Of a stretch of DNA of 64,000 nucleotides, positions 1 to 9,686 are shown in pieces (the first letter of the stretch is position 1; every line of letters starts with the position of its first letter). The stretch lies in assembly GCF_014650895.1 (NCBI RefSeq), contig NZ_BMVV01000009.1, positions 3,102 to 67,101 of the forward strand. Reading direction: 5' to 3'. The DNA comes from Streptomyces omiyaensis. Lineage in GTDB: Bacteria > Actinomycetota > Actinomycetes > Streptomycetales > Streptomycetaceae. A program made the position numbers and the translations under genes. The notes under the pieces were generated by a model, which had not been told where the DNA came from, searched no databases, and saw only the letters and a program-made list of their open reading frames with translations.

Positions 1-2
1 TC

Positions 3-788
3 ACGGACGTCCTCACCACCGAGGCGAGCGTCCCGGACGTCAAGGCCACCCGGCCCGTCCAGCAGAACCTCGCCGACCGCGGCCTCACACCAGGTGAGTA
101 CTACCTCGACGCCGGCTACCCGTCCGCAGACCTCATCCATGAGGCCGCCGACCAGGGCATCACCATGGTCACCCCGGCACTCCTCGACCACTCACCACAG
201 GACAGGGCCGACGCCGGCTTCCAGAAGAGCGCCTTCCGTATCGACTGGAAGGTCCGCCAGGCCCGCTGCCCTCAAGGCCGCACCAGCACCGGCTGGTTCC
301 CCGTCCGGCAGCACGGCCGCGACGCCATCGTCGTCCAGTTCGCCCGCACCGACTGCCACGGCTGCCCTGCCCAGGACAAGTGCACCACCTCCGCACGCGG
401 CACCCGCATCCTCAGCCTCCGCCCCCGGGAACTCCACGAGACCCTGGCCAGTGCCCGGGCCGAGCAGACCACCAAGACATGGAAGACCAAGTATGCACTT
501 CGCGCCGGTATCGAGGGCACCATCAACCAGGCCCTCGACGTCACCGGCCTCCGCCGGGCCCGCTACCGCGGCCTGTCCAAGATCCGCCTCCAGCACGCCT
601 TCTCCGCCACCGCCGTCAACGTCATCCGCCTCGACGCCCACTGGAACCCCAGCCAACCATCCTTCACGCCCCGGACCAGCAGACTCACCCGCCTCAGCCA
701 CCAACTCGCAGCCCGAAACCCGAAGGGTGTAGCTCCAGTTCCGGGGCCGCGGAATACTCGGCTGCAACCAAGGCTGGCCCGCCCATAG
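3..788 (+). CDS. IS1182-like transposase, C-terminal part (cut by window edge)
   Basis: The open frame enters from the left edge and ends at 788 with TAG, so only the C-terminal ~260 residues are visible. The protein reads TDVLTTEASVPD at the edge, then EYYLDAGYPSADLI (the DAGY stretch typical of the second catalytic Asp region), a cysteine pair in CHGCPAQDKC, and RAGIEGTINQALDVTGLRR, where the conserved Glu region of IS1182/DDE_Tnp_1 enzymes lies. These enzymes cut and join insertion-sequence ends. The visible part has no stop or frameshift, but the 5' part is outside the window, so activity cannot be judged. I did not find the right terminal inverted repeat of the element. First of several transposase genes in this accessory region. 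Confidence 0.75.
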   Translation, partial: TDVLTTEASVPDVKATRPVQQNLADRGLTPGEYYLDAGYPSADLIHEAADQGITMVTPALLDHSPQDRADAGFQKSAFRIDWKVRQARCPQGRTSTGWFPVRQHGRDAIVVQFARTDCHGCPAQDKCTTSARGTRILSLRPRELHETLASARAEQTTKTWKTKYALRAGIEGTINQALDVTGLRRARYRGLSKIRLQHAFSATAVNVIRLDAHWNPSQPSFTPRTSRLTRLSHQLAARNPKGVAPVPGPRNTRLQPRLARP

Positions 789-862
789 GATCCTCGTTCG
801 AGGCGCTGACACGGCGCCCTGCCGACAGTTGGCACTCCAACGGACCCTGGATGCGTGGCGAA

Positions 863-1576
863 ATGAGCAGCCGACTCTTCGCAATCTCCTTCGACGTGCA
901 CCAGCCCGAGCGCCTAGCGCATTTCTGGTCCGGCGTCCTGGGCTTGGAGAGAACCGACGTTTCCTACGACGGCGTCACCCTGCTGTCCGGGAATGACGCC
1001 GGCTACCGCCTCGGCTTCCGTCCCGCCCAGGCGCAGAAGACCGCCCAGAACCGGCTGCACTTCGACCTGACCAGCTCCTCCCTGAAGGACCAACAGGAGA
1101 CCGTGGCCAGGGCGCTCGACCTCGGCGCGCAGCACGCCGACGTCGGCCAGGGACCGGACGTGTCCCATGTGGTGCTCGCCGACCCCGAGGGCAACGAGTT
1201 CTGTGTCATCGAGCCGGGCAACAATTTCCTCGCCGGCTGCGGTTTCATCGGAGCACTCGCCTGCGATGGTTCGCAGGCCGTGGGCTACTTCTGGAGCGAG
1301 GCGCTGGGCTGGCCGCTGGTATGGGACCAGGACGAGGAGACCGCCATCCAGTCACCGAACGGCGGTACGAAGATCACGTGGGGCGGTCCGCCGCTGATGC
1401 CGGACCCCGGCAAGGACCTGCACTTCGACCTCGCGCCGGACGACGATCAGCAAGCGGAGGTCGAGCGCCTGCTCTCCCTCGGGGCGAAGCGTCTCGACTC
1501 TGGCCACGGCGGGGACGGCGCGGTGCTACTGGCCGACCCCGACGGCAACGAGTTCCGCGTGCTCACGCGCCGGTGA
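863..1576 (+). CDS. VOC-family (glyoxalase-like) protein, two tandem domains
   Basis: About 237 aa. Two copies of a glyoxalase/bleomycin-resistance fold half: residues ~1-115 (begins SSRLFAISFDVHQPERLAHF, ends ADPEGNEFCVIEP) and ~120-235 (GCGFIGALACDGSQAVGYFW, ends ADPDGNEFRVLTR). The paired DPEGNEF/DPDGNEF strands are the hallmark of the Glyoxalase_6 group of Streptomyces VOC proteins. The catalytic role is unknown; relatives bind small molecules or metals. ATG at 851 in the same frame is an alternative start. It starts 75 bp after the upstream transposase gene and looks intact. The frame stays open far upstream, but that sequence belongs to the transposase in another frame. Confidence 0.85.
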   Translation: MSSRLFAISFDVHQPERLAHFWSGVLGLERTDVSYDGVTLLSGNDAGYRLGFRPAQAQKTAQNRLHFDLTSSSLKDQQETVARALDLGAQHADVGQGPDVSHVVLADPEGNEFCVIEPGNNFLAGCGFIGALACDGSQAVGYFWSEALGWPLVWDQDEETAIQSPNGGTKITWGGPPLMPDPGKDLHFDLAPDDDQQAEVERLLSLGAKRLDSGHGGDGAVLLADPDGNEFRVLTRR

Positions 1577-1709
1577 AGCCGGAACCGACGGGAGCCGCGC
1601 CAGGCGGTTGCTGCTGCGGGGAGCGCAACAGAGGGTCGGGCAGGTCCCCGTCACCAAACGGGCAGCTCAAGCATCCTGCGAGGAGAGAGCTACACCCAAC
1701 CCCGAATTA

Positions 1710-2024
1710 AGCAGCAGAGTCGCCGCCCAGCGCAAAGCCGGCCGCGAACTCGGCTCCGCCTCCGCCGTCGCCGACTCCAAGCAGACCCTGCTGTGCACCT
1801 ACCTCTCCGCGGTGCTCCTGGTCGGCCTGCTGGCCAACCTGCTGCTCGGCTGGTCCTGGGCCGACCCGATCGCCGCCCTCGTCATCGCCGCCATCGCCGT
1901 CAAGGAGGGCCGTGACGCCTGGCAGGGCAAGGGCTGCTGCGCACCCACCACGACCTCCGTGACCCCGCCCGCCGCCGAGGCCGACGCGTGCGGCTGCCGA
2001 CCGGGCTGTGACTGCTGCAGCTGA
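1710..2024 (+). pseudogene. Truncated cation-efflux (CDF-like) transporter, C-terminal third
   Basis: The recognisable part starts near AAQRKAGRELGSASAVADSK, then one hydrophobic helix (TLLCTYLSAVLLVGLLANL), DPIAALVIAAIAVKEGRDAW, and a Cys-rich tail ending CGCRPGCDCCS. This matches the last helices and metal-rich tail of Streptomyces cation transporters. The first four or so helices are missing: upstream sequence in the same frame (1608-1709) is unrelated. It is therefore a remnant, unlikely to transport. It lies 30 bp before a thioredoxin-like gene, so it may mark the lost front end of a metal-resistance operon. Confidence 0.7.
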
Positions 2025-2054
2025 ACCCCAGGACACCACCCGCTGGAGGACGCC

Positions 2055-2363
2055 ATGGAAGTCGAACTGCTTGTCGTGCCGGGCTGCCCGAACACCCAGC
2101 CCGCAGCCGCCCGGCTCCGCCAGGCACTCGACGAACTCGGCCTGAACGACCTGGCGTTCAACACGCGTGTCATCGCCGAGCAGGCCGGCGCCGAGGCGGC
2201 GTGCTTCACCGGCTCGCCCACGATCCTGATCGACGGCCACGACCCCTTCGCAGAGCCCGGCCGGACGCCGGCCCTGGGCTGCCGCCTCTACCGCACTCCC
2301 GACGGCCTGGCCGGCGTGCCTACCGCCGACCAGGTGCGACAGGCTCTGACCAGCGCCCTCTAG
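2055..2363 (+). CDS. Thioredoxin-fold small protein
   Basis: 102 aa, start ATG with a good GGAGG 6 nt upstream. Begins MEVELLVVPGCPNTQPAAAR and contains CFTGSPTILIDGHDPF. The strand-Gly-Cys-Pro start and the SPTILIDG segment (cis-Pro loop) are typical of small thioredoxin-like proteins often annotated beside mercury or cation-efflux genes in actinomycetes. Only one Cys sits in the normal active-site position (GCPN), so it is not a classical CxxC thioredoxin. It follows the cation-efflux remnant and precedes a methyltransferase and a TusA-like gene, suggesting a sulfur or metal-handling job. The function is inferred from fold and neighbours only. Confidence 0.65.
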   Translation: MEVELLVVPGCPNTQPAAARLRQALDELGLNDLAFNTRVIAEQAGAEAACFTGSPTILIDGHDPFAEPGRTPALGCRLYRTPDGLAGVPTADQVRQALTSAL

Positions 2364-2399
2364 GCTGTCCGGCAGAGTCGGCAAGAGGAGCGAGCGAGC

Positions 2400-3065
2400 A
2401 TGAGCGACGACGCCAGAGACCTGGCCGAGGCCCAGCGGCGGCACTGGCAGAACACCTACACCGCCCACCCAGGCATGTACGGCGAGAAGCCCTCCGCCCC
2501 CGCCGTCCACGCCGCACTGGTCTTCCGTGCAGCCGGAGCCGAGGACGTGCTGGAGCTCGGTGCCGGCCACGGCCGCGACGCCCTCTACTTCGCCCGCGAG
2601 GGCTTCACGGTCCAGGCCACCGACTTCAGCCCCACCGGCCTGGAACAGCTCAAGCGGACGGCCCACGACCAGGGCGTCGCGGAGCGGGTGACCACCGCGG
2701 TCCACGACGTGCGCGAGCCGCTGCCCCTGCCGGACGCATCCGTCGACGCCGTCTTCGCGCACATGCTCCTGTGCATGGCCCTGTCCACGAAGGAGATCCA
2801 CACCCTCGTCGGCGAGATCCGCCGCGTCCTGCGCCCCGGCGGCACGTTCGTCTACACCGTCCGCCACACCGGCGACGCCCACTACGGCGCCGGAACCTCC
2901 CACGGCGACGACATCTACGAACACGGCGGCTTCGCCGTGCACTTCTTCCCCCGTCACCTCGTCGACTCCCTCGCCGACGGCTGGACCCTCGACGACGTCC
3001 ACGCCTTCGAGGAAGGCGACCTGCCCCGCCGCCTGTGGCGCGTCACCCAGACCCTGCCCCGATGA
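2400..3065 (+). CDS. Class I SAM-dependent methyltransferase (TehB-like)
   Basis: 221 aa. Motif I VLELGAGHGRDALYFA (residues ~49-64) binds S-adenosylmethionine; then ATDFSPTGLEQLKR (motif II acidic residue), and VLRPGGTFVYTVR (post-motif III). The layout resembles TehB/thiopurine-type methyltransferases that act on small nucleophiles or oxyanions. The substrate is not determinable from sequence. A strong AGAGGAG lies 9-10 nt before the ATG. Its stop overlaps the next start (ATGA), so it is translationally coupled to the TusA-like gene. Confidence 0.8.
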   Translation: MSDDARDLAEAQRRHWQNTYTAHPGMYGEKPSAPAVHAALVFRAAGAEDVLELGAGHGRDALYFAREGFTVQATDFSPTGLEQLKRTAHDQGVAERVTTAVHDVREPLPLPDASVDAVFAHMLLCMALSTKEIHTLVGEIRRVLRPGGTFVYTVRHTGDAHYGAGTSHGDDIYEHGGFAVHFFPRHLVDSLADGWTLDDVHAFEEGDLPRRLWRVTQTLPR

Positions 3066-3367
3066 CCACAGACCCGATACGCCCAGCCGACCTCACCGTC
3101 GACGGCACCGGACTGCTCTGCGTCACCCTCCTGCTGCGCCTGCGCAAACAGATCGAAGACGCACCAGCCGGCACCGTGGTCCACGTCATCGCGACCGACC
3201 CCGCAGCTCCGCTCGACCTCCCGGCCTGGTGCCACATGGTCGGCCACGACTACCTCGGCCCCCTGCCCGGCAGCCAGCCGGTATACGGAATCCGCTTGAC
3301 CGCAAACGCCCGCGCCACGCGCGCTGACGCACCCTGGCACCCCGCGTCCACGTCCTCCCGGGGCTGA
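3062..3367 (+). CDS. TusA/SirA-like sulfur-carrier family protein
   Basis: 101 aa, starting in the ATGA overlap with the methyltransferase. It reads LTVDGTGLLCVTLLLRLRKQ followed by AGTVVHVIATDPAAPLDLPAWC and HMVGHDYLG, which follows the TusA layout (Cys in the first helix, then strand and helix ending with a Cys). The usual CPxP motif is reduced to CVTL, so the persulfide-carrying Cys is kept but the prolines are lost. TusA proteins relay sulfur to acceptors. With the thioredoxin-like and methyltransferase genes it forms a three-gene plus-strand unit. Confidence 0.7.
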   Translation: MTTDPIRPADLTVDGTGLLCVTLLLRLRKQIEDAPAGTVVHVIATDPAAPLDLPAWCHMVGHDYLGPLPGSQPVYGIRLTANARATRADAPWHPASTSSRG

Positions 3368-3495
3368 CACGCGCCACCGCGCAACCAGTCCGCAGCTCGG
3401 GAACGCCTTGGTATTCCGCAGCTTGTGATAGCCGGAACTACCAGCATTCTCGACGTCCAGCACGATGGAGTTCCTTCCGTTCGCGGGGCGGGTGA

Positions 3496-4080
3496 TCAGG
3501 GGCGCAGGGCGTAGCAGCGCAGGACGTCGAGGTCGGCGGTCCGCGCGACGGACCAGCCGGCCGTGAGCAGTTCGGCGTCCGCGGGCGAGATACCGAGGCC
3601 GAGGAGAGCCGGGTCGGTGGTCGCGCGGCGGCCGGCGATCTCGGTGACGACCCAGAAGGTGCCGCCGGGCGCGAGGAGGCGACGGACACGGCTGAGGAAG
3701 CCGGGCTTGTCGTCCATCCACCGGTAGACCAGGCGGCAGGTGATGAGGGCGTAGGCGGCGTCCGGGAGCGTCGTGAGGTCGCCGGTGGCGATGTCCAGGC
3801 ACTGCCACGTCGGTCCGGGCCCGGTGTCCTGGGCGGCGGCGAGGGTGATGGCGCTGGGGGAGCAGTCGATGCCGGTCGTGCGGTAGCCGAGCTCGTGGTG
3901 GAGGTGGCGGGCGAGGCCGCCGTCGCCGCTGCCGATGTCGAGGGCGGGGCGGCCCTCGCCGGGGCCGAGGTGCTCGGTCATCAGCTGTTCCTCGGACTGG
4001 CACAGCGGCCGGTAGCGACGGCGGCTGTGCCAGAGCGGCTCCCAGTGGGCCGGGCTCGCGGTGGATGCGATGGCGGTCAC
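3496..4080 (-). CDS. Class I SAM-dependent methyltransferase (last gene of operon)
   Basis: 194 aa. Begins GTG at 4080, overlapping the MFS stop by GTGA. Motif I ALDIGSGDGGLARHLHHE, motif II TGIDCSPSAITLAAAQ, and LLAPGGTFWVVTEIA give a complete Rossmann methyltransferase. The frame stays open far upstream, but those residues are a shadow of the MFS gene. It is the last of six coupled minus-strand genes that also encode an exporter, a short peptide, a kinase, a NUDIX enzyme and an MFS protein. The substrate is unknown; in such a set it could tailor or detoxify a small molecule. Confidence 0.8.
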   Translation of the reverse strand: MTAIASTASPAHWEPLWHSRRRYRPLCQSEEQLMTEHLGPGEGRPALDIGSGDGGLARHLHHELGYRTTGIDCSPSAITLAAAQDTGPGPTWQCLDIATGDLTTLPDAAYALITCRLVYRWMDDKPGFLSRVRRLLAPGGTFWVVTEIAGRRATTDPALLGLGISPADAELLTAGWSVARTADLDVLRCYALRP

Positions 4081-5375
4081 GAGGTTCCCTCTCGGGCAGG
4101 CGGCACGGCCGCGGGGGCGGGCAGGACGGGCATGGTGCGCAGAGTGCGTACGGGAGAGCCCAGCAGCAAGAGGACCGGCACGATCTGGAGGAGAGTGCCG
4201 ATGGCGAGGACGACCGGCACATCCAGGACGCGTGCGAGTGCGCCGGCGCTCGCGGCGGCCAGCGGACGGCTTCCGGCGGTCACGGTGGTGCTGACCGCCT
4301 GCATCCGGCCCTGAAAGGCCGGGGCGCACAGGATCTGCCGCAGGGTGCGCTGGCTGACTCCCGCGGCCGTCGCCCAGAACAACTGGGCGGCGAGCGTCGC
4401 GGCCAGGACAATCTGCCAGCCGCGGCCGGGCCCGGCCAGAAGGAGCGGCACCTGGGCGAGGGGACTGACCGCGAACCCGATGATGATCACCGGGCCCACG
4501 CCGAACCGGTCCGTGATCCGTGAGGTGAGCAGCGCACCGGCCAGACTGCCCATGCCTCCGGCGCCCATGATCACCCCGAACGCGGTCGGGGAGACACCGA
4601 GCGCGGTGAGCAGGTAGTACGCCCAGAAGGTGTTCATCAGCGCGAGGCCGAAGGACAGCACGGCCAGGGCCGCGATCACCGTGCGGATCGTCGGCTGCCC
4701 GATCACGTAGCGCACGCCGGCGGCGATGTCCCGGGTGAGGCCGCGTGACTTCTCGGCCCCGACGGGGGACACGTGTGGCTCGGGCGCGCGGATGCGCCAG
4801 ACCAGCCAGGCGGAGGCGAGGAAGGAGGCGGCGTCGACGAGGAGTGACCGTGCGGCGCCGGCGGCTCCCACGAGCGCCGCACCGACGTTGCTGCCCGCGC
4901 TGTCGGCCACCGAGGAAGCCGCGCCCAGGCGGGAGTTGGCGTCGTGCAGCAGGTGTGGGGCGACGATGGCCGGCAGGAGACTGATGGCCGCGGCGTCGCG
5001 GACCACCTTGGCCGCGCCCACCGCGAGCGTCACCCCGTACAGCTGGCCGATGGTGAGCACTCCGGCCAGAGCGGCGGCCGGGATCGTGGTGAGCGCCGCG
5101 GCGGCCACCAGGTCCGAGACGAGGAGCTGGAAACGCTTGGCGTGCCGGTCCGACAAGGCCCCGGCCCAGAGAGCGAGCGTGCTGGGAAGCTGGCCGAGGA
5201 ACGCGAGCGTCGCCACCTGCCCGGCGGTGGCGCGCAGTTCCAGGACTGCGAGCGCGGGCAGAGCGACGGCGCTCACGCCCGACCCGGCCAGGGTCACGGC
5301 CTCGCTGCCGAGCAGGTACCGGTAGGCCGGCAGCGCCCAGGCGGTCGTCATACGGGTCCCGGCGGCGACCGTCAC
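4077..5375 (-). CDS. MFS transporter
   Basis: 432 aa with about 12 hydrophobic segments. Residues ~60-80 read LPSTLALWAGALSDRHAKRF, the loop 2-3 GxxxDRxxR-type motif of the major facilitator superfamily. Relatives (MFS_3-type) are drug or metabolite exporters. It overlaps the NUDIX gene upstream and the methyltransferase gene downstream by four bases each, so it belongs to the same transcript. ATG at 5351 (MTTAWALPAYRY) is an alternative start. Likely inner-membrane proton-coupled efflux; substrate not visible. Confidence 0.85.
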   Translation of the reverse strand: MTVAAGTRMTTAWALPAYRYLLGSEAVTLAGSGVSAVALPALAVLELRATAGQVATLAFLGQLPSTLALWAGALSDRHAKRFQLLVSDLVAAAALTTIPAAALAGVLTIGQLYGVTLAVGAAKVVRDAAAISLLPAIVAPHLLHDANSRLGAASSVADSAGSNVGAALVGAAGAARSLLVDAASFLASAWLVWRIRAPEPHVSPVGAEKSRGLTRDIAAGVRYVIGQPTIRTVIAALAVLSFGLALMNTFWAYYLLTALGVSPTAFGVIMGAGGMGSLAGALLTSRITDRFGVGPVIIIGFAVSPLAQVPLLLAGPGRGWQIVLAATLAAQLFWATAAGVSQRTLRQILCAPAFQGRMQAVSTTVTAGSRPLAAASAGALARVLDVPVVLAIGTLLQIVPVLLLLGSPVRTLRTMPVLPAPAAVPPAREGTS

Positions 5376-5848
5376 CGGGGTTCACCCCCCACGGCCAGCT
5401 CGGGGGCGATCACGTTTGCGTACCGGTGCCCGGCGGCGAAGAAGCGGAGGATCTCGCGGGTGAAAGGGTGGCAGTCGTCGGGCGGGCTGGCGGGATCGAC
5501 CCAGACGAGCTCGCTGTGGGTGTCCGGCTCCCTGTTGTACGGCTCGCCCTCCCACTCCCTGGCCAGGAAGACGACGCCGGTCACCCGTTCCCCGTCCGCG
5601 GCGTGAAGGTGGACCAGCGGGCAGCACTCGAGACGGCCCGGGGTGATGAGGACGCCGGTCTCCTCGGCGAGCTCGCGTGCGGCGCCCGCGTCGAAGAACT
5701 CGTCGGCTTCGAGTCGGCCGCCGACGACGGTGAGCAGCCCGGGGGAGTGCCACGACCGCGGCTGGTGCCGGACGGTGAGAACCCGGCCGTCGGCTGGATG
5801 GCGCAGCAGGACCATGACGTGCGTGATGCTGCGATGGACGTTGCTCAC
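5372..5848 (-). CDS. NUDIX hydrolase
   Basis: 158 aa with a full NUDIX box: GGRLEADEF then AARELAEETGV (residues ~43-66; pattern Gx5Ex7REUxEExGU). The catalytic acidic residues are all present. NUDIX enzymes hydrolyse nucleoside diphosphates linked to other groups using Mg2+. It sits between the kinase gene (ATGA overlap at 5845) and the MFS gene (ATGA overlap at 5372), so expression is tightly coupled. A second, broken NUDIX gene lies just beyond this operon at 8964-9353. Confidence 0.88.
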   Translation of the reverse strand: MSNVHRSITHVMVLLRHPADGRVLTVRHQPRSWHSPGLLTVVGGRLEADEFFDAGAARELAEETGVLITPGRLECCPLVHLHAADGERVTGVVFLAREWEGEPYNREPDTHSELVWVDPASPPDDCHPFTREILRFFAAGHRYANVIAPELAVGGEPR

Positions 5849-6738
5849 GGCCGGTCCTCCTTCATGAGCCGCTCCAGGGTCCGCCGGCCTCTGGCGGTGA
5901 CCTCGGGATGGCCGTTATCCGGGCCCCAGGCCAGGCAGTTGACCGCGTCCAGCGCGGTCAGGCAGCGCAGTACGTGCCGTTCGGCGCCGGTGAGGCCGCG
6001 CCCGTACGCCTGGAGGAACGCTCTCTCGCGGTCCGGGTGGTCGAGCCACTCGGTGACGGCGAGGACGACGAGGTCCTGCACGCGGGCGGCCGGGCGGGTG
6101 CGCTCGAAGTCGACGAGCGCGAGCCCCGCCTCGGACCACAGCCAGTTCCTCGGCTGGTTGTCGCCGTGGATGCAGCCGAGCGGCACCGGCCCGACGCGGC
6201 GGACCTGAGCCGCGTAGTCGCGGACCAGCTGCTGCTCGTCCGCGGTGAGCCGGTCCCCAGCGCGGCCCAGGTACTTCTCCGCGCCATCGGCCGCCGCCAC
6301 CAGCGACGCTTCGGCTTCCGTCCGGTCGCGGGGGTCGAGCGCACCGGCGTCGTGCAGCCGGGCGCACAGCATGCCGGCCTGCGCGTGCACGGACCGCCAC
6401 TCGGCGGCGGTCAGTCCCAGCCCAGGTGCCGGGCCACCGGGCGCCACGGTGAGCAGCAGCGCCAAGTCGTCCGCGCGGCTGGCGAGGAGACGGGGCGCCC
6501 GGCCGTGCCCGAGCGCGGGAACGACTCCTCGGTAGGCCCGGGTCTCACGGGCGAAGAATTTCCCCGAGGGCGCGACCTTCACGTACCAGCCGGCCCCGCT
6601 CTCACCGGTGAGCTCCCACACGCGGGAGCGGTGCCAGTCGTGCGAGGCGTCGCGCACGGTCACGACCGGCCCGGTGAACTGCTCCGCCCAGCGCTGCACG
6701 GCGATGGGCAGGGATTTCGTCTGCCTCACGCCGTGCAC
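5845..6738 (-). CDS. APH-family phosphotransferase (aminoglycoside/choline kinase-like)
   Basis: 297 aa. The catalytic loop reads CIHGDNQPRNWLW (HxDxxxxN) and the metal-binding segment LVDFERTRP; both are intact. The N-lobe GWYVKVAPSGKFF holds the likely ATP-binding Lys. The family phosphorylates small hydroxylated molecules; some members work in RiPP or antibiotic pathways. The start GTG at 6738 lies inside the end of a 27-codon ORF in another frame, a 13-base overlap that would couple their translation. Alternative internal starts are possible because only a weak ribosome site precedes 6738. Confidence 0.82.
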   Translation of the reverse strand: MHGVRQTKSLPIAVQRWAEQFTGPVVTVRDASHDWHRSRVWELTGESGAGWYVKVAPSGKFFARETRAYRGVVPALGHGRAPRLLASRADDLALLLTVAPGGPAPGLGLTAAEWRSVHAQAGMLCARLHDAGALDPRDRTEAEASLVAAADGAEKYLGRAGDRLTADEQQLVRDYAAQVRRVGPVPLGCIHGDNQPRNWLWSEAGLALVDFERTRPAARVQDLVVLAVTEWLDHPDRERAFLQAYGRGLTGAERHVLRCLTALDAVNCLAWGPDNGHPEVTARGRRTLERLMKEDRP

Positions 6739-6809
6739 CTCGCGCTCGGGTGCGACGCGTACGAGGAGCGCAAGTCACAGGTGGCGCTGGTGGCGGGGGA
6801 CGGGGGCAT
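6726..6809 (-). CDS. Candidate 27-residue peptide between exporter and kinase genes
   Basis: The ATG at 6809 is preceded by AAGGAGG at a 4-nt spacing, among the strongest ribosome sites in the window. The product is 27 aa, starts MPPSPATSATC and ends SHPSARCTA, with Cys11 and Cys25 and ten Ser/Thr. The gene begins 62 nt after the ABC exporter stop and ends inside the kinase start. It could be a tiny precursor or signal peptide exported by the ABC protein, or a leader ORF that sets translation of the kinase. I recognise no family. Evidence for translation is only the ribosome site and position. Confidence 0.45.
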   Translation of the reverse strand: MPPSPATSATCDLRSSYASHPSARCTA

Positions 6810-6871
6810 GGGTCCTCCTTGATGTGGCCTGTCCGCCTGACGGGGCGCGACAGGGGGCGCGGTGAGGTCGG

Positions 6872-8761
<1,890 letters not shown>

Positions 8762-8963
8762 CGGCGGTTCCTCCTGGACGGTCGCGTGGGGCGGTCGGGT
8801 AGCTCAACGACCGCGCCGGGATATCGAACTGGTGTTTTTCGGTCTCGGCGGGATCCCCGAGATTCGGCGCGTGTCGGAGCGTGGCGGATGCATCGACCCG
8901 GATCTTCCAACGGTGCTGACAGGTAAGGAGGTTGGCCGAATCGCCGAGGGTGGCAACCTTTAG

Positions 8964-9353
8964 CGCACGACCGGGCGCGCTGGGGAACTGCTCATCGAGC
9001 ACCTCGCATACGACCTCACCCTTCAGCCCGGCGGTCACCTTGAGCCGACCGACACCTCGCTGGTCGAGGCGGCGGTGCGCGAGCTGACGGAGGAGACCGG
9101 CATGGACCCCCGGCAGGTCTCCGTGGTCTCGCCGACGCCTGTCTACGTCGAGTACGGCAAGGTGCCGGCCCGGCCCGAGAAGGACGAGCCGGAGCACTAC
9201 CACCTGGACATCGGATACGCCTTCACCACGGTCCGCGGTGATGTCGGACGCATTCAGGAGTCCGAGGTGACCGGCGCCGGCTGGTACCCGCTGGAGGTGG
9301 CCGAGCGTCTTGTCGGAGACCGCATCAGGCGAGCGGTCACGGCACCGGCCTAG
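8964..9353 (+). pseudogene. NUDIX hydrolase remnant lacking its start
   Basis: The frame reads ELLIEHLAYDLTLQPGGHLE then AAVRELTEETGMDPRQV, a good NUDIX box, and continues to a normal-looking end GDRIRRAVTAPA at 9353. Just upstream in frame is TAG at 8961 and no start codon lies between, so the first ~25-40 residues of the normal enzyme are missing. An internal GTG (9075) would leave out the first Glu of the box. Best read as a 5'-truncated gene divergent from the ABC exporter. Confidence 0.6.
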
Positions 9354-9361
9354 ACGGTGTT

Positions 9362-9616
9362 TTAGAACGCGCTGACCTGCCTGTTTGGCTGTCCGGGGAA
9401 GTCGCGGGCGGCCATCCAGATGGTGAGGTCGCGGGCGATGTCGTTGATGCTGGTCGCCGTGGTGACCTCGTGTTCGTTGCGGGTGGTGTCACGGCGAACG
9501 ATCTCGTAGCCGTTTCCGTCCAGGACGGCCACGGAGGCGAACCAGACGGGGCCGTCCTCGTCGGGCTGGACGACGACGAAGGTGTTGTCGGAGTCGTTGA
9601 GGTCGCTGATCATCAT
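9362..9616 (-). CDS. Hypothetical protein, possibly 5'-interrupted by an IS5-like element
   Basis: 84 aa from ATG 9616: begins MMISDLNDSDNTFVVVQPDE and ends AARDFPGQPNRQVSAF. The frame remains open upstream and reads AQYYGADSENGNRIEGPSED, which looks like genuine protein, up to the end of the IS5-like element near 9687. The natural start was therefore probably lost or displaced by that insertion. The small acidic alpha/beta make-up with VWFASVAVLDGNGYEIV is reminiscent of immunity-type proteins, but I do not recognise a family. Status as a working gene is doubtful. Confidence 0.5.
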   Translation of the reverse strand: MMISDLNDSDNTFVVVQPDEDGPVWFASVAVLDGNGYEIVRRDTTRNEHEVTTATSINDIARDLTIWMAARDFPGQPNRQVSAF

Positions 9617-9686
9617 GAACAGCGCGTCCTCGGAGGGGCCTTCGATGCGGTTGCCGTTCTCGCTGTCGGCGCCGTAGTACTGAGCC

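Noticed and set aside
1707..3002. Minus-strand 431-codon frame
   Set aside because: Gly/Val-rich shadow of the plus-strand thioredoxin-like and methyltransferase genes.
8804..8893. 29-codon minus-strand ORF upstream of the ABC exporter
   Set aside because: Arg-rich, with only a weak purine stretch upstream; no reason to prefer it over noise.
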